From PNAI01 sp964575715 (GTDB taxonomy: Bacteria; Pseudomonadota; Alphaproteobacteria; Rhizobiales; Xanthobacteraceae): DNA of 18,788 bases. The position numbers and the translations under genes are program-made. The stretch lies in contig CAZNSG010000239.1 in assembly GCA_964575715.1 (NCBI GenBank), positions 1 to 18,788 of the forward strand. The letters are read 5' to 3'. The notes under the pieces are model-generated. The model saw only the letters and a list, made by a program, of their open reading frames with translations. It was not told the DNA's origin and searched no databases. Shown one piece after another: positions 7,341-13,840 of the stretch. Numbering within the stretch: position 1 is the stretch's first letter; every line of letters begins with the position of its first letter.

Positions 7341-7381
7341 CGGCCGGCGTGCAGCTCACCGTCGAGGGCAGGGTTGGTCAT
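7341..7381 (-). pseudogene. Relic of the ybgC 5' end
   Basis: On the minus strand this stretch reads MTNPALDGELHAGR, closely matching the start of intact YbgC (MKRIDALDGELRAGR). The 29-nt core at 7341-7369 matches 6433-6461 at 26 of 29 positions. Two of the three changes are synonymous, as expected if both had evolved as coding sequence. Similarity stops abruptly at about 7340. The relic ATG (7381-7379) overlaps the TGA of the GFA-family gene as ATGA, the same geometry that the repaired toxin has with intact ybgC. Only the first 14 codons or so remain, so no function is expected. Confidence 0.85.
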
Positions 7382-7755
7382 CGCCAGGGAACGTCCTTGC
7401 GGATGGCCGTTTCCCAGTTCTTGCCATCAAAATGCCGAGGCGCAATGGCCGAGAGGTCGACACCGTCCAGGCAGCGGGCGTTGACATCGATCTTATCGGG
7501 ATCGGAACGCGGCACGTAGAACGGGTGGATGCCGCACACCTTGCAGAACGTGTGCTTGGCGACCTTGGTGTTGAACTCGTAGGTGGTGAGATCGTCCTTG
7601 CCGGTGAGCAGTTCGAAGCGCTCATGCGGCACGATCAGGTGCAAAATGCCCTTCTTGGTGCAGATCGAGCAATTGCAGATGGTGATGCCATCGAGGTCGG
7701 CAGTGACGCGAAAGCGCACGCGGCCGCAGTGACAACCGCCTTGCATAGTTTGCAT
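7378..7755 (-). CDS. GFA/CENP-V family zinc-binding protein
   Basis: This 125-aa protein belongs to the glutathione-dependent formaldehyde-activating enzyme (GFA) fold family. It has the full cysteine set: C8 and C10 (GGCHCG), C27, C29 and C32 (CNCSIC), and C71 and C74 (CKVCGIHPFY). In the family these residues hold a structural and a catalytic zinc. True GFA joins formaldehyde to glutathione; most short family members have no tested substrate, so activity is not assigned. ATG 7755 has GGAG eight bases upstream. It sits between the ruvB relic, whose stop is 13 bp upstream, and the ybgC relic, whose ATG overlaps its stop. It therefore appears to be the only intact gene of a transplanted or ancestral ruvB-GFA-ybgC block. 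Confidence 0.92.
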   Translation of the reverse strand: MQTMQGGCHCGRVRFRVTADLDGITICNCSICTKKGILHLIVPHERFELLTGKDDLTTYEFNTKVAKHTFCKVCGIHPFYVPRSDPDKIDVNARCLDGVDLSAIAPRHFDGKNWETAIRKDVPWR

Positions 7756-7768
7756 GGGTGTTACTCCG

Positions 7769-7884
7769 CTACTCGTCCTCGTCCTGTGCGAACAAGCCGA
7801 ATTGCGCCGGATCGCGCGCCGGCTCGGCCAGGCCGCGATGCTTGCGTGATGCTTGATCGCGGCCGAGGTGAGCAGCCGCCCGCT
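7769..7884 (-). pseudogene. Relic of the ruvB 3' end
   Basis: The minus strand encodes the last 34 residues or so of a RuvB homologue (GRLLTSAAIKHRGLAEP, then ARDPAQFGLFAQDEDE and a TAG stop). The intact RuvB reads GRLITAHAFRHLGLPEP, then ARDPAQFGLFGGEELDE. A 28-nt stretch (7800-7827) is identical to 8631-8658. The relic frame is broken by an 11-bp tandem duplication (7834-7844 and 7845-7855, one mismatch); removing one copy gives the alignment above. Similarity fades upstream of 7884, where the small basic ORF ends. It is too short to function. Confidence 0.88.
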
Positions 7885-8059
7885 ACGAACGCGTCCCCAC
7901 AGTAGCCCTGCTGGCTTTGCGTTTCTCTTCTTCCTTACGCTTCAACTCCGCAAGGCGCCGAATGTGCTTATCCTTAAGCGGAGCAACGCCGGTCTCATTC
8001 GCCGCCAGGCGGCGCGCAACCCTTTTCGCAGCGGCGAGAATTTCAGCGCGCTTCAGCAT
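7883..8059 (-). CDS. Small basic protein of unknown function
   Basis: This 58-aa, strongly basic, probably all-helical protein has many Lys/Arg residues (KRVARRLAANE, then LKDKHIRRLAELKRKEEEKR). It has no cysteine and no membrane segment. I do not recognise it. ATG 8059 was chosen because AAGGAG lies eight bases upstream; an upstream GTG at 8089 has no such site. Its TAG stop lies at the very edge of the ruvB relic, so the C-terminus may have been cut off or altered when the relic arrived. It follows the unknown gene at 8105-8593. Confidence 0.55.
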   Translation of the reverse strand: MLKRAEILAAAKRVARRLAANETGVAPLKDKHIRRLAELKRKEEEKRKASRATVGTRS

Positions 8060-8104
8060 ATCAACATCTCCTTGCTTGATAGATAGCACAGTGAGCAGTT
8101 TTTC

Positions 8105-8593
8105 TCAATCGCCTCGGCTGAACGACCAGTAGTTCTTGCCATCGGCCTCATCACGGAATTTTTCCGTCAACGTATAGGAAAGGCTGTCAAGAATTTTTTC
8201 AATCGATACATATTTTCTCATGGCTTTCTGCGGCAGATTTGAATGGAACGTTTCCATGATGATATTCCGTGGCTTCACTTTTCCGATGAGACTGACTGCT
8301 GCAGCGAGAACGACACCGAGAACATCTTCCGCCGATTCGCGTGGAACATAGTGCTTCCCGGTCGCGGAACTATAGTCCGGGGGCGAAACGTTCGAGGCAT
8401 CAACCCCGCTCCTCGTTCTAATTCCAAAACAAAATTCGAACGCGCCGCTCTCGTCCCGGATCAACATGACCGACATAAGTACGATTAGGGAAGAGTCGGG
8501 ATCATAACCAAGCGCGAAGTCGATGATGCAGGAACCGTCGGCTGCGACATATGGCTCATCGAAATCTTTTTCGAGTTCGAAGATATAGGCCAT
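8105..8593 (-). CDS. Hypothetical protein, AT-richer than neighbours
   Basis: This 162-aa protein is not recognised. It is soluble, with an acidic N-terminus (MAYIFELEKDFDEPYVAADG), a central beta-rich part (SSLIVLMSVMLIRDESGAFEFCFG), and a C-terminal helix block (AEDVLGVVLAAAVSLIGKV, KAMRKYVSIEKILDSLSYTL). It has no signal peptide or membrane helix that I trust. The ATG lies three bases after the ruvB stop codon, so it is probably co-translated with ruvB. Base composition is visibly AT-richer, especially at 8160-8240, than ruvB or the GFA gene, which suggests acquisition from elsewhere. An immunity-type or phage-defence role is possible from context but has no direct support. Confidence 0.7.
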   Translation of the reverse strand: MAYIFELEKDFDEPYVAADGSCIIDFALGYDPDSSLIVLMSVMLIRDESGAFEFCFGIRTRSGVDASNVSPPDYSSATGKHYVPRESAEDVLGVVLAAAVSLIGKVKPRNIIMETFHSNLPQKAMRKYVSIEKILDSLSYTLTEKFRDEADGKNYWSFSRGD

Positions 8594-8596
8594 GCC

Positions 8597-9649
8597 CTAT
8601 TCATCCAGCTCCTCTCCCCCGAACAGGCCAAATTGCGCCGGATCGCGCGCCGGCTCGGGCAAACCGAGGTGGCGGAAAGCGTGCGCAGTGATCAGCCGAC
8701 CGCGCGGGGTACGCTGCAACAGGCCGCGCTGGATCAGGAACGGCTCGATGATTTCCTCGATGGCGTAGCGCGGCTCGGAGAGCGCCGCGGCCATGGTCTC
8801 GACCCCGACCGGCCCGCCGCCGTAGTTCTCTGCGATGGTCGTGAGATAGCGGCGGTCCATGGCGTCGAGACCGGCGGCATCGACTTCAAGCTCGAGCAGC
8901 GCTCGATCGGCAAGCACGCGGTCGATCTTGTCGCTGCCCGCGACATGGGCGAAATCGCGCACGCGGCGCAGCAGGCGGCCGGCAATGCGCGGGGTGCCAC
9001 GCGAGCGGCGCGCGATTTCGTTCGAGCCGCTCTCGGTCACGCCGATGCCGAGCACGCGGGCGCCGCGGTTGACAATCTCTTCCAGTTCCGTCTCGGAATA
9101 GAAATTGAGCCGGATCGGAATGCCGAAGCGGTCGCGCAGCGGATTGGTAAGCAGCCCTGCGCGCGTGGTGGCGCCGACGAGGGTGAATTGCTCAAGATCG
9201 ATTTTCACCGAACGCGCCGCCGGCCCCTCGCCGATGATCAGATCGAGCTGAAAATCTTCCATCGCGGGGTAGAGGATTTCCTCCACTGCCGGATTGAGGC
9301 GATGGATTTCGTCGATGAACAGCACATCGCGATGTTCGAGATTGGTCAGCAGCGCCGCGAGATCGCCGGCCTTGGCGATGACGGGACCCGAGGTGGCGCG
9401 GAAATTCACACCCAGTTCGCGCGCGACGATTTGCGCCAGCGTGGTCTTGCCGAGACCGGGAGGGCCCACGAACAGCACATGATCGAGCGCTTCCTTGCGC
9501 GCCTTCGCCGCCTCGATGAAAACGGAAAGATTGGCGCGCGCCTGCTGCTGGCCGATGAATTCGGCCAGCCGCTGCGGGCGCAGCGAGGTTTCCGCGATAT
9601 CTTCCGCGCGGCGTTCGGGGGTGACGAGGCGGCGGGGGTTGGTGGTCAA
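8597..9649 (-). CDS. ruvB: Holliday junction branch-migration ATPase RuvB
   Basis: RuvB is the hexameric AAA+ motor that drives branch migration of RuvA-bound Holliday junctions. With the start chosen here it has 350 aa: Walker A GPPGLGKT (62-69), Walker B LFIDEIHRL (D113, E114), sensor GATTRAG (159-165), arginine finger in RDRFGIP, and a C-terminal winged helix ending PARDPAQFGLF. The start is TTG at 9649, preceded by GGAGG with a five-base spacer. The frame stays open to an ATG at 9820, but that extension is encoded by a palindromic repeat and does not resemble RuvB N-termini, which begin near NPRRLVTPERR. Its 3' end is partly duplicated at 7769-7884. Confidence 0.97.
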   Translation of the reverse strand: MTTNPRRLVTPERRAEDIAETSLRPQRLAEFIGQQQARANLSVFIEAAKARKEALDHVLFVGPPGLGKTTLAQIVARELGVNFRATSGPVIAKAGDLAALLTNLEHRDVLFIDEIHRLNPAVEEILYPAMEDFQLDLIIGEGPAARSVKIDLEQFTLVGATTRAGLLTNPLRDRFGIPIRLNFYSETELEEIVNRGARVLGIGVTESGSNEIARRSRGTPRIAGRLLRRVRDFAHVAGSDKIDRVLADRALLELEVDAAGLDAMDRRYLTTIAENYGGGPVGVETMAAALSEPRYAIEEIIEPFLIQRGLLQRTPRGRLITAHAFRHLGLPEPARDPAQFGLFGGEELDE

Positions 9650-9673
9650 AGTGTCCTCCGCCAATTCGGATCT

Positions 9674-9787
9674 ACCTCCCCCGTTTGCGGGGGAGGTCGG
9701 TGCCGCGCAGCGGCGCCGGGAGGGGGAGCCGATTGATGGCGATTCCCATCGCCCCCTCCCCAACCCTCCCCCGCAAGCGGGGGAGGG
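9674..9787. repeat. Palindromic element between ruvA and ruvB
   Basis: The element has a G/C palindrome at each end: ACCTCCCCCG with CGGGGGAGGT (9674-9697, loop TTTG) and CCCTCCCCCGC with GCGGGGGAGGG (9764-9787, loop AA). GGGAGGGGGAGC (9718-9729) and GCCCCCTCCC (9751-9760) form a further imperfect pair inside. Elements of CTCCCCCGC...GCGGGGGAG type are common in Rhizobiales intergenic DNA. It fills most of the 175-bp gap between ruvA and ruvB. Confidence 0.85.
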
Positions 9788-9824
9788 AGCAGGCCTGCAT
9801 TCGCTGAGAATCGAATGCAAAATT

Positions 9825-10442
9825 TCACTTCGCCAACTCCTTCAGTCCCAATTTAATCAGCTGTTTCGTCTCGGCGCCCTCGCCCGCGCTGCGCGCGGCG
9901 GCGGCGATGGCGGCGGCGGCCTGCGGCTGGCCGTAACCGAGATTGATCGATGCCGAGACCGCATCGAGCAGCGGCTGCGGCGCGCGCTTCTCGTCCACCG
10001 CACCGGAGAGCCGAATCACGGCTGGATCAAGCGAAGTATAGGCCGGCGCCTTGTCCTTGAGCTCGGTGACGATGCGCTCGGCGACCTTTTGGCCGACGCC
10101 GGGCGCGCGGCGGATCGCCGCCTTGTCGCCCATGGCGATGGCGGTCGCCAGATCGGCGGGCTTGAGCGCGCCGAGCACGGAGAGTGCGACCTTGGCGCCG
10201 ATGCCCTGCACGGTCTGCAACAGGCGGAACCACTCTCGTTCAGTATCTGTGAAAAATCCGAACAGCCGGATCTGATCCTCGCGCACGTGCGTCTCGATCG
10301 CGAGGGTGACGGCCTGGCCCGCCGCCGGCAGCGCCTGGATGGTGCGCGCCGAGCAATGCACCAGATAGCCGACGCCGCCCACATCGAGGATGATGTAGTC
10401 CTCGCCGTAGCTGTCGATGATGCCCTTGAGCTTGCCGATCAT
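9825..10442 (-). CDS. ruvA: Holliday junction DNA-binding protein RuvA
   Basis: RuvA binds four-way junctions as a tetramer and recruits RuvB. The 205-aa product begins MIGKLKGIIDSYGEDYIILD, the usual OB-fold start. It has two helix-hairpin-helix motifs (VQGIGAKVALSVL and APGVGQKVAERIV, about residues 80-130) and a C-terminal domain III (about 155-205) that contacts RuvB. ATG 10442 was chosen by homology; the open frame upstream to 10520 runs through a repeat. A mosaic repeat separates it from ruvC and a second repeat separates it from ruvB, which is looser packing than the usual ruvCAB cluster. Confidence 0.97.
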   Translation of the reverse strand: MIGKLKGIIDSYGEDYIILDVGGVGYLVHCSARTIQALPAAGQAVTLAIETHVREDQIRLFGFFTDTEREWFRLLQTVQGIGAKVALSVLGALKPADLATAIAMGDKAAIRRAPGVGQKVAERIVTELKDKAPAYTSLDPAVIRLSGAVDEKRAPQPLLDAVSASINLGYGQPQAAAAIAAAARSAGEGAETKQLIKLGLKELAK

Positions 10443-10458
10443 GCGCGCCCTATCGTTT

Positions 10459-10624
10459 GTCATTCCGGGGCGCGCTGAAGGCGCGAACCCGGAATCCAGA
10501 CGCAAGCGCAGAATTTGCATCTGGATTCCGGGTCCAGCGCACCCAGGTCGGCTTTAGCCGACCTGGGCTTTTTAAAGCGCCGATCTCGGGTAAACCCGAG
10601 ATCGGTGCGCTGTCCCGGAATGAC
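10459..10624. repeat. Mosaic hairpin element A (ruvC-ruvA spacer)
   Basis: A 166-bp element is bounded by GTCATTCCGGG (10459-10469) and its complement CCCGGAATGAC (10614-10624). Inside, in plus-strand order, are a GCGCGC/GCGCG hairpin, a 13-bp inverted repeat CCCGGAATCCAGA (10488-10500) with TCTGGATTCCGGG (10520-10532), a TT-loop hairpin (10542-10567), a 12-nt spacer, and an AA-loop hairpin (10580-10605). Element B at 11985-12149 has the same parts in inverted order and nearly the same length. Confidence 0.85.
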
Positions 10625-10643
10625 GAGTATAAGTGACTGCCGA

Positions 10644-11150
10644 TCATCGCGCCGCCACCTTGAGTATGAGGCTCTGCCGATGATGCGCGTGGGTCACTGC
10701 GATGGCGAGCGCATCGGCTGCGTCCTCGGTTTGCGGATCGGCCTTGGGCAGCAGCACGCCGATCATCATGCGGATCTGCGCCTTTTCGCCGTGACCGGCG
10801 CCGACGATAGTCTTCTTCACCAAGTTGGGCGCGTATTCGTGCACGGCGAGGCCGGCGCGCGCCGGTACCAGCAGCGCCACGCCGCGCGCCTGGCCGAGCT
10901 TGAGCGTCGCGGAGGCGTCCTTGTTGACGAAGGTTGCTTCCACCGCGGCCTCCGCGGGCTGGAACTCCTCGACCACGCGGACAAGCCCATCGTGGATGGC
11001 GACCAGCCGCGCGGCGACCGCGGCCTTGTCGTCGGTGGCAAGCGAGCCGCAGGCGACGAAGGACAGACGGTTGCCCGCAACGTCGATCACGCCCCAGCCG
11101 GTGCGGCGGAGCCCGGGATCGATCCCTAAGATGCGAATCGGTTGCCTCAT
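10644..11150 (-). CDS. ruvC: Holliday junction endonuclease RuvC
   Basis: RuvC is the dimeric nuclease that cuts Holliday junctions. The 168-aa product has the full acidic active site expected from E. coli RuvC: D11 in LGIDPGLRRTGWG, E71 in AVEATF, and D143 and D146 in TEDAADALA. The conserved block KLGQARGVALL is also present. Length is normal. No strong ribosome site precedes ATG 11150, but the start fits the family. It lies 68 bp after yebC and upstream of ruvA, with mosaic element A in between. Confidence 0.97.
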   Translation of the reverse strand: MRQPIRILGIDPGLRRTGWGVIDVAGNRLSFVACGSLATDDKAAVAARLVAIHDGLVRVVEEFQPAEAAVEATFVNKDASATLKLGQARGVALLVPARAGLAVHEYAPNLVKKTIVGAGHGEKAQIRMMIGVLLPKADPQTEDAADALAIAVTHAHHRQSLILKVAAR

Positions 11151-11218
11151 GGCAACGCCATTGATAGCGCCGAGCGGACCGCCAGCCTAGGACGATAAGG
11201 AGTACGAACGGGGGCCGC

Positions 11219-11965
11219 TCACGCGCTCATCTTGGCGAGCAACGCGTCGGAAATCTCGAAATTGGCGTAGACATTCTGCACGTCGTCGTGCTCGTTGAGG
11301 CTCTCGATCAGGCGCAGCAGCGTCTCGCCCTGCTCGTCGTCGATCGCGATCGTGTTGTGCGGCTTCCACACCAGCGCGGCCTTGCGCGGCTCGCCGAACT
11401 TCGTCTCAAGCGCCTTGGAAACTTCATGGAACGACCCCTGCGCGGCGTAAATTTCGTGGCCGTTGGCGTTCGAGATCACGTCGTCCGCACCGGCTTCGAT
11501 CGCGGCGTCGAGCATGGCGTCGGCGCCTGCCACCTTGGCGTCGTATTCGATCACGCCAAGATGGTCGAACATGAAAGACACCGCGCCGGTCTCGGCCAGA
11601 TTGCCGCCATTCTTGGTGAAGGTCGCACGCACCTCGCCCGCCGTGCGAAAGCGATTGTCGGTGAGCACTTCGACGATGATCGCAACCCCGCCCGGTCCGT
11701 AACCTTCGTAGCGGATCTCGTCGAAACTCTCCGAGTCGCCGCCGATCGCCTTCTTGATGGCGCGGTCGATGTTGTCCTTGGGCATGTTCTCCGCGCGCGC
11801 GGCGAGCACGGCGGCGCGCAGGCGGGGGTTCATGGCGGGATCGGGCAGGCCGAGCTTGGCGGAAACGGTGATTTCGCGCGCAAGCTTGCCGAACAGCTTG
11901 GACTTCATTTTGTCCTGCCGCCCCTTGCGGTGCATGATGTTCTTGAATTGCGAATGGCCAGCCAT
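11219..11965 (-). CDS. yebC: YebC/PmpR-family protein
   Basis: The 248-aa protein begins with the family signature MAGHSQFKNIMHRKGRQDKM and is full length. YebC-type proteins were annotated as DNA-binding regulators; more recent work on the family supports a role in relieving ribosome stalling at difficult sequences such as polyproline. Seen here are the basic N-terminal helical domain (to about residue 75), GPGGVAIIVEVLTDN, and the C-terminal domain with IDDEQGETLLRLIESLNEHD. The gene stands next to ruvC, as in many bacteria, so a link to ruv expression has often been suggested. Mosaic element B lies just upstream. Confidence 0.95.
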   Translation of the reverse strand: MAGHSQFKNIMHRKGRQDKMKSKLFGKLAREITVSAKLGLPDPAMNPRLRAAVLAARAENMPKDNIDRAIKKAIGGDSESFDEIRYEGYGPGGVAIIVEVLTDNRFRTAGEVRATFTKNGGNLAETGAVSFMFDHLGVIEYDAKVAGADAMLDAAIEAGADDVISNANGHEIYAAQGSFHEVSKALETKFGEPRKAALVWKPHNTIAIDDEQGETLLRLIESLNEHDDVQNVYANFEISDALLAKMSA

Positions 11966-11984
11966 GATCTCTAACTTTCATCCG

Positions 11985-12149
11985 GTCATTCCGGCCGAGC
12001 CGCGGTCCAAGTCGGCCTTGGCCGACTTGGATTCTTCGAAATCCGATCTCGAGTAAACCCGAGATCGGTGGCGAGAGCCGGAATCCATAATCACGAATCG
12101 TGGTTATGGATTCCGGGCTCGCGGGCTAAAGCCCGCGCCCCGGAATGAC
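11985..12149. repeat. Mosaic hairpin element B (ymdB-yebC spacer)
   Basis: A 165-bp element is bounded by GTCATTCCGG (11985-11994) and CCGGAATGAC (12140-12149). Plus-strand order is a TT-loop hairpin (12007-12030), a 12-nt spacer, an AA-loop hairpin (12043-12068, one mismatch), a 19-bp-arm inverted repeat centred at 12097 (CCGGAATCCATAA...TTATGGATTCCGG), and a GCGGGC/GCCCGC hairpin (12121-12136). Reversed, this is the same module order as element A. Confidence 0.85.
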
Positions 12150-12193
12150 AATCCAAAATTTTGTGCTGGTATAAAACGGCAGCGCATTCGGCT

Positions 12194-13015
12194 TCAACCC
12201 CAAAACGCCGGCCTTGCCTCCTCCAAGCAGCCGCCCAGCCGCACCAGGCCGATGCGGCGCGCAAGCCCGGACGCATCGTCGGTCTCCACCGCGACCGCGC
12301 AAAGCGTGGCCGGTCCCAGTGCCGGCTCAAACTTGGCTTGCGGGATGCGGCGGAGGAAGCGGCCAAGCGGCTCGTCCTTGACCATGCCGATCACCGAGTC
12401 ATAGTCGCCGGTCATTCCGACATCTGAAATGAACGCTGTGCCGCCGGGCAGAATGCGGTGATCCGCGGTCTGCGCATGGGTGTGGGTGCCGACCACCAGG
12501 CTGGCGCGGCCATCGGCGAAATAGCCCATCGCCTGCTTCTCGCTCGTCACCTCGGCGTGCATGTCGATAACGATGGCGTCGGCGCCGGAGCGCAGCGCGC
12601 AAGCCGAGAGCTCGCGCTCGATGGCGGCGAACGGATCGTCGAGCGGGTCGATGAAGACGCGGCCCATGGCGTTGATGACCAGCACGCGCGCGCCGTTCTT
12701 GGCCTCGATCATGGCAGCGCCGCGCCCGGGCGTGCCGGCGGGATAGTTGAGCGGACGAATGAGTTTTGGCGCGCGCTCGATGAAGACCAGCGCCTCGCGC
12801 TGATCCCAGGCGTGGTTGCCGAGCGTAATGGCATCGGCGCCGGCGTCGAGCAGATCCTGGTAGATCGCTTCCGTGATGCCGAAGCCGCCGGCGGCGTTCT
12901 CGCCATTGATCACGACCAGATCGAGCTTCCATTCGGCGACGAGGCCGGGCAATCGCTCCTGCACCGCCGCGCGCCCGGAGCGGCCCACCACGTCGCCGAT
13001 GAACAGGATGCGCAT
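12194..13015 (-). CDS. YmdB-family metallophosphoesterase
   Basis: The 273-aa protein belongs to the TIGR00282 family, typified by B. subtilis YmdB, a cyclic nucleotide phosphodiesterase that affects biofilm and motility choices. The metal-binding motifs are all visible: D8 in FIGDVVG, E39 and N40 in INGENAAGGFG, N67 and H68 in LGNHAWDQRE, and later IVIDMHAEVTSEK and VVGTHTHAQTADHRI, ending with ISDVGMTGDYDSVIG. Length is normal. It starts one base after the stop of the 5-FCL gene, so the two are probably co-translated. The physiological substrate in alphaproteobacteria is not established. Confidence 0.93.
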   Translation of the reverse strand: MRILFIGDVVGRSGRAAVQERLPGLVAEWKLDLVVINGENAAGGFGITEAIYQDLLDAGADAITLGNHAWDQREALVFIERAPKLIRPLNYPAGTPGRGAAMIEAKNGARVLVINAMGRVFIDPLDDPFAAIERELSACALRSGADAIVIDMHAEVTSEKQAMGYFADGRASLVVGTHTHAQTADHRILPGGTAFISDVGMTGDYDSVIGMVKDEPLGRFLRRIPQAKFEPALGPATLCAVAVETDDASGLARRIGLVRLGGCLEEARPAFWG

Positions 13016-13016
13016 A

Positions 13017-13607
13017 TTATTCCTTGCGGCAATCGATCACTTCACGCTCGGTTAGCACGAGATCGAGCCGCGCGTCGCGGGGGGTGGCCGGCACTTCGCC
13101 GACCTCCTGGACGGCATAGGCGATGCCGACGGTAACGATGGGTTTGACGGCGCGCAGTTTCGCGATCGTCATGTCGTAATAGCCGGCGCCATAGCCGATG
13201 CGATGGCCTTGGCGGTCGAAGACCGTGAGCGGAACCAGCAGAATATCCGGCTGTATTTCCGGCGCGTTCGGGGTCGGCTGGCGGATGCCCCAGACGCCGC
13301 GCACCAGCGGCTGTTCGAAATCCCATGCGCGCATGATCAACGGCTTGCCGCGGCCGACCACAACCGGCAAGGCGAGCTTGGCGCCGGCGCCCGCGAGCTT
13401 GCGCATGAGCGGCAGCGGGTTGAGTTCGCTGCGCACCGGGGAATAGCCGGAGACGATGGCGCCGGGTTTGAATTCGAGCGGGAATATGCGCGCGGCAATG
13501 GCCTCGGCGGCGGCCACGCGCACAGCGGGGGAGAGCGCATCGCGGCGCGCGAGCGCTTCGCGGCGCAGCGCGGCTTTGCTGTCTTCGGTCGGGACGGATT
13601 GAGTCAT
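13017..13607 (-). CDS. 5-formyltetrahydrofolate cyclo-ligase
   Basis: 5-FCL (MTHFS, YgfA/Fau) converts 5-formyl-THF to 5,10-methenyl-THF using ATP. The 196-aa product has the N-terminal basic motif (SKAALRREALARRDAL), the central PVVVGRGKPLIMRAW block and the ATP/folate signature RIGYGAGYYD. ATG 13607 starts the recognisable protein. The frame stays open upstream, but that region is the 6S RNA gene. The order zapA - 6S RNA - 5-FCL is conserved across many proteobacteria; in E. coli ssrS and ygfA are co-transcribed. Confidence 0.94.
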   Translation of the reverse strand: MTQSVPTEDSKAALRREALARRDALSPAVRVAAAEAIAARIFPLEFKPGAIVSGYSPVRSELNPLPLMRKLAGAGAKLALPVVVGRGKPLIMRAWDFEQPLVRGVWGIRQPTPNAPEIQPDILLVPLTVFDRQGHRIGYGAGYYDMTIAKLRAVKPIVTVGIAYAVQEVGEVPATPRDARLDLVLTEREVIDCRKE

Positions 13608-13621
13608 TAACGCCAACAAAA

Positions 13622-13771
13622 CGAGTGCGGAGCCGCGCAGGCCGTCGGAGCGCTGATCCCGGGAACCTACATAAGTAGGTGGGCGCCATATAACCGAGCC
13701 CACGAGCCCGGCCAGGGACAGCTCCCTTCAGGATCGTAAGGCCCCGGGAATATTGACTCCAAACGCACCCC
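13622..13771 (-). ncRNA. ssrS: 6S RNA
   Basis: 6S RNA mimics an open promoter and sequesters housekeeping RNA polymerase. The call rests on position (between zapA and 5-FCL, same strand) and on sequence. Read on the minus strand there is a terminal stem GGGTGCG (13764-13770) pairing with CGCACTC (13623-13629, one G-U). Alphaproteobacterial 6S-like blocks follow in order: TTCCCGGGGCCTTACGATCC, GGGAGCTGTCCCTGG, CTCGGTTATATGGCGCCC, ACCTACTTATGTAGGT (a perfect-arm hairpin) and TCCCGGGATC. The size, about 150 nt, is right. Exact ends are estimated from the stem. Confidence 0.82.
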
Positions 13772-13840
13772 GCAGCCCCGCCCGAGCAATGTAATGGGGG
13801 ACTCGCGCCAGCGCCACCTTTACCTGAGCCGGATTGGCGC

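Noticed and set aside
10443..10520. Upstream extension of ruvA
   Set aside because: The extra codons come from mosaic element A; RuvA begins at MIGKLKG.
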